From an uncultured Collinsella sp. (GTDB taxonomy: Bacteria > Actinomycetota > Coriobacteriia > Coriobacteriales > Coriobacteriaceae), in contig UQHS01000009.1 in NCBI GenBank assembly GCA_900540845.1, positions 1 to 64,000 of the forward strand: 64,000 nt of DNA, given 5' to 3'. The position numbers and the translations under genes are program-made. The notes beneath the pieces are model-generated. The model made no database searches. It was not told the origin of the DNA and was given only the letters and a program-made list of their open reading frames with translations. Position 1 is the first letter of the stretch. Every line of letters starts with the position of its first letter. This document shows positions 61,744-64,000 of the stretch, piece after piece.

Positions 61744-61843
61744 GCACGGCGGACTTTAACTGATACAAAAGACGATTCATATTCGGCGTGCTATCATGCT
61801 GTGCGTGTAAAATCGGCTTCACGCATGGGAGAAGGGACCGTAC

Positions 61844-63028
61844 ATGCTGAATGCGATTGAGATTTCGCCCAAGGTCTGGTGGGTCGGCGGCATCGACTGG
61901 AACGAGCGTCTGTTCCACGGCTATACCACTGAGCGTGGCATCACGTACAACGCCTACCTCATCATGGATGAGAAGGTCACTCTTATCGACACGTGCAAGG
62001 CGACGTTCTCAAACGAGCTGGTGCAGCGCATCTCCCAGATCGTCGATCCTTCCAAGATCGACGTCGTGATCGCCAATCACGTCGAGATGGATCACTCGGG
62101 CTCCCTGCCGGTCATTCACGAGATCGCCCCCAACGCGCAGATCTACGCATCGGCGGGCGCGGGCGTCAACGAGGTGCGTGCGCATTTTGGCATCGAGGCG
62201 ACCCCGGTCAAGTCGGGCGACACCCTGTGCATCGGTGAGCGCACCCTCACGTTTGTGACCACCCCCATGGTGCACTGGCCCGACAACATGGTCACGTATT
62301 CCGACGTCGACCAGATTCTCTTCTCCAACGACGCGTTTGGCCAGCATTACGCCACCACCAAGCGCTTCGACGACGAGAACGACCTGTGCGAGATCTTCAA
62401 GCAGGCGAAGAAGTACTACGCCAACATCGTGTGGCCGTATGGCATGCAGGCGCATAAGGCGCTCGAGGCCGTCAAGGGCCTGGAGCTCAAGATGATCGCC
62501 CCGAGCCACGGCTGCATCTGGCGCTCGCACATCGCCGAGATTCTCGAAATGTATGAGGCCTGGACCACCTATCAGACGCAAGAGAAGGCCGTTGTGGTGT
62601 TCGACTCCATGTGGCACTCCACCGAGGACATGGCGCGCGAGATTTGTGACGCCTTTATCGCCGAGGGCATTTCCGCCCAGCTCATCGATGTCAAGAACAC
62701 GCACATCTCTGACATCATGCTGTATATGTGCGACGCGAAATATGTTGCCGTGGGCTCGCCGACGCTCAACTCCAACATGCTGCCCACGGTGGCGAGTTTT
62801 CTCACGTACATGCGCGGCTTGTCGCCTAAAAACGAGCAGCGCATCGGCTTGGCGTTTGGTTCCTACGGCTGGGCTCCGCTTGGCCCCAAGCAGGTGTACG
62901 CCGAGCTCGAGAACGCTAAGTTCCAGCTGCCGGTTCCCGTGGTTGCGCAGCAGTGGGTGCCTTCCGCCGAGAACCTGGCCGAGCTGCAGGACACGGTGCG
63001 CAAGATGATTGAGGCCGCCCGCGCATAA
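61844..63028 (+). CDS. Flavodiiron protein (FprA-type A flavoprotein)
   Basis: In this 394-residue protein the N-terminal metallo-beta-lactamase-like domain (1-250) holds the diiron site: H79-x-E81-x-D83-H84 in HVEMDHSGS, later HWPDNM, NDAFGQHY and APSHGCIWR. The C-terminal flavodoxin domain (about 255-394) has VVVFDSMWHSTEDMA for FMN phosphate and GSPTLNSNM. It has no rubredoxin or NADH domain, so it needs an external electron donor. It reduces O2 to water and/or NO to N2O, protecting anaerobes and oxygen-sensitive PFOR. AGAAGGGA stands before the ATG. Confidence 0.96.
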   Translation: MLNAIEISPKVWWVGGIDWNERLFHGYTTERGITYNAYLIMDEKVTLIDTCKATFSNELVQRISQIVDPSKIDVVIANHVEMDHSGSLPVIHEIAPNAQIYASAGAGVNEVRAHFGIEATPVKSGDTLCIGERTLTFVTTPMVHWPDNMVTYSDVDQILFSNDAFGQHYATTKRFDDENDLCEIFKQAKKYYANIVWPYGMQAHKALEAVKGLELKMIAPSHGCIWRSHIAEILEMYEAWTTYQTQEKAVVVFDSMWHSTEDMAREICDAFIAEGISAQLIDVKNTHISDIMLYMCDAKYVAVGSPTLNSNMLPTVASFLTYMRGLSPKNEQRIGLAFGSYGWAPLGPKQVYAELENAKFQLPVPVVAQQWVPSAENLAELQDTVRKMIEAARA

Positions 63029-63059
63029 TTTCCGGCGCTTATGGCACATCGACGATGTG

Positions 63060-63105
63060 CGTCGCCCGGGTCCCGATGCAAACGGGGCCCGGGCGACGTG
63101 TATTT
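63060..63105 (+). terminator. Terminator of the flavodiiron gene
   Basis: An 11-bp GC stem (cgtcgcccggg at 63060-63070 with cccgggcgacg at 63088-63098) is followed by tgtaTTTT. A second small hairpin (ccgggta/tacccgg) lies near 63160-63177. Confidence 0.8.
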
Positions 63106-63277
63106 TGCAGCGAGAGGCCTTCGCGCAGCGCCTTGTGCCCCGCTAAGGCTTGCTTTCCGCCGGGTAGGTTTACCCGGGATCGCCGTGCCACCGCGCTGTT
63201 TTATTGAAGGGCGGGCGGCGCCCCTCCCTTCGTTATACAATTTTGGACACACGTGACTTCGCAAGAAAGGTTTGTCC

Positions 63278-64000
63278 ATGTGCGGATTCGTAGGTTTTAC
63301 CGGCCATGTTGAGAACGAGCAGGAAGTTCTCACCGCGATGATGGACCGCATCGTCCACCGCGGCCCCGACATGGGCGGAACCCATATCAAGGACGGCGTC
63401 GCGCTCGGTTTCCGCCGCCTGTCCATTCTCGATCTCACCGAGGCGGGTGCTCAGCCCATGGGCAACGAGGACGGCTCCGTGTTCGTTGTGTTCAATGGCG
63501 AGATTTACAACTTCCAGGAGCTGCGCGCCGAGCTCGAGGCCGCGGGTCACGTATTCCATTGCGGTGCGGACACCGAGGTCCTCGTTCACGGATACGAGGA
63601 ATGGGGTGAGAGCCTGGTCGATCGCCTGCGCGGCATGTATGGCTTCGTGGTGCACGACATGCGCGCGGGTAAGTTGTTTGGCGCTCGTGACATTTTTGGC
63701 ATCAAACCTTTCTATTATTATCAGACCGCCAAGGGCGACCTGCTGTTTGGCAGCGAGATCAAGAGCTTCCTCGAGCACCCGGATTTCGTGAAAGCGGTGA
63801 ATAAGGGGGCTCTGCGTCCGTACCTGACCATGCAGTTCCCCGCCACGGACGAGACCTTCTTCGCCGGTGTCTTTAAGCTGCCGGCGGCCCACTGCTTCAC
63901 GTACGACATCGCCGCAGGGCGCATGGACGTGCGTCGCTATTGGGATGCCGACTTCTCCGACGACGACTCCAAGACGTTCGATGAGTATGTTGAGGAATGC
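63278..64000 (+). CDS. asnB: Asparagine synthase (glutamine-hydrolysing), 5' part
   Basis: The reading frame starts at ATG 63278 with AAGAAAGG 7 nt upstream and is still open at the right edge; 241 residues are seen. The N-terminal nucleophile is Cys2 (MCGFVGFTG) of a class II glutamine amidotransferase domain, with IVHRGPDMGG, FNGEIYNFQELR, GADTEVLVHGYEEWG and ARDIFGIKPFYYY. The synthetase domain would begin at about residue 225 and lies mostly outside. It converts aspartate + glutamine + ATP to asparagine + glutamate. Confidence 0.95.
   Translation, partial: MCGFVGFTGHVENEQEVLTAMMDRIVHRGPDMGGTHIKDGVALGFRRLSILDLTEAGAQPMGNEDGSVFVVFNGEIYNFQELRAELEAAGHVFHCGADTEVLVHGYEEWGESLVDRLRGMYGFVVHDMRAGKLFGARDIFGIKPFYYYQTAKGDLLFGSEIKSFLEHPDFVKAVNKGALRPYLTMQFPATDETFFAGVFKLPAAHCFTYDIAAGRMDVRRYWDADFSDDDSKTFDEYVEEC

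Overview
The window is high-GC DNA (roughly 60-65% G+C by eye) with short intergenic gaps and strong purine-rich ribosome binding sites. A one-piece pyruvate:ferredoxin oxidoreductase, a free-standing flavodiiron protein, a membrane LuxR regulator, PucR control and an actinobacterial-type EF-G-like protein suggest an anaerobic gut actinobacterium of the class Coriobacteriia, possibly Collinsella-like. The genus is inferred from gene content, not proven.

Layout. 1-5.5 kb: dnaX (3' end), ybaB, recR, then an overlapping three-gene phospho-signalling unit (membrane-anchored protein, Ser/Thr kinase, FHA protein). 5.6-10.4 kb: a coiled-coil protein divergent from nifJ. 10.4-16.3 kb: a complete agmatine deiminase uptake and conversion set (putrescine carbamoyltransferase, agmatine/putrescine antiporter, agmatine deiminase) divergent from a membrane LuxR regulator resembling AguR. 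16.3-27 kb: an esterase, a PucR regulator, a fused FdrA-YlbE protein, a DUF2877 protein, two tandem dicarboxylate-type symporters and carbamate kinase. 27-35.5 kb: a membrane C39-like peptidase, an APC permease, an amidohydrolase, a LytS/LytR-type two-component pair and a zinc-dependent phospholipase C-like protein.

35.7-38.4 kb: a low-GC insert of about 2.65 kb, cut from the regulatory/cargo part of a Tn916/Tn1549-like element. It sits inside a solute-binding-protein gene. It carries an RlmN/Cfr-family radical SAM 23S rRNA methyltransferase behind a consensus promoter, a short leader peptide and an attenuator-like terminator. No recombinase is present, and a regulator gene is cut at each edge.

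39-56.7 kb: hsp20, a metallo-hydrolase, tilS-hpt-ftsH, a membrane protein, an aminotransferase, a PHP phosphoesterase, a secreted lipase-like protein, an rRNA uracil methyltransferase, a polar amino-acid ABC importer and a large TPR-like protein. 57-64 kb: an EF-G-like GTPase with an odd G3 motif, a cluster of direct and inverted 26-bp repeats, a restriction-fold-like protein, remnants of both ribonucleotide reductase subunits joined in opposite orientations, a lone transposase-type HTH protein, a flavodiiron protein and the start of asnB.

How the genes work together. The 10.6-27 kb region is built around carbamoyl phosphate. Agmatine deiminase plus putrescine carbamoyltransferase makes carbamoyl phosphate from agmatine. 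The FdrA-YlbE/DUF2877 proteins resemble the E. coli oxamate carbamoyltransferase subunits and should make it from another carbamoylated substrate. One carbamate kinase can turn both into ATP. nifJ and the flavodiiron protein fit anaerobic energy metabolism and oxygen/NO detoxification. No tRNA, rRNA or CRISPR array was recognised.
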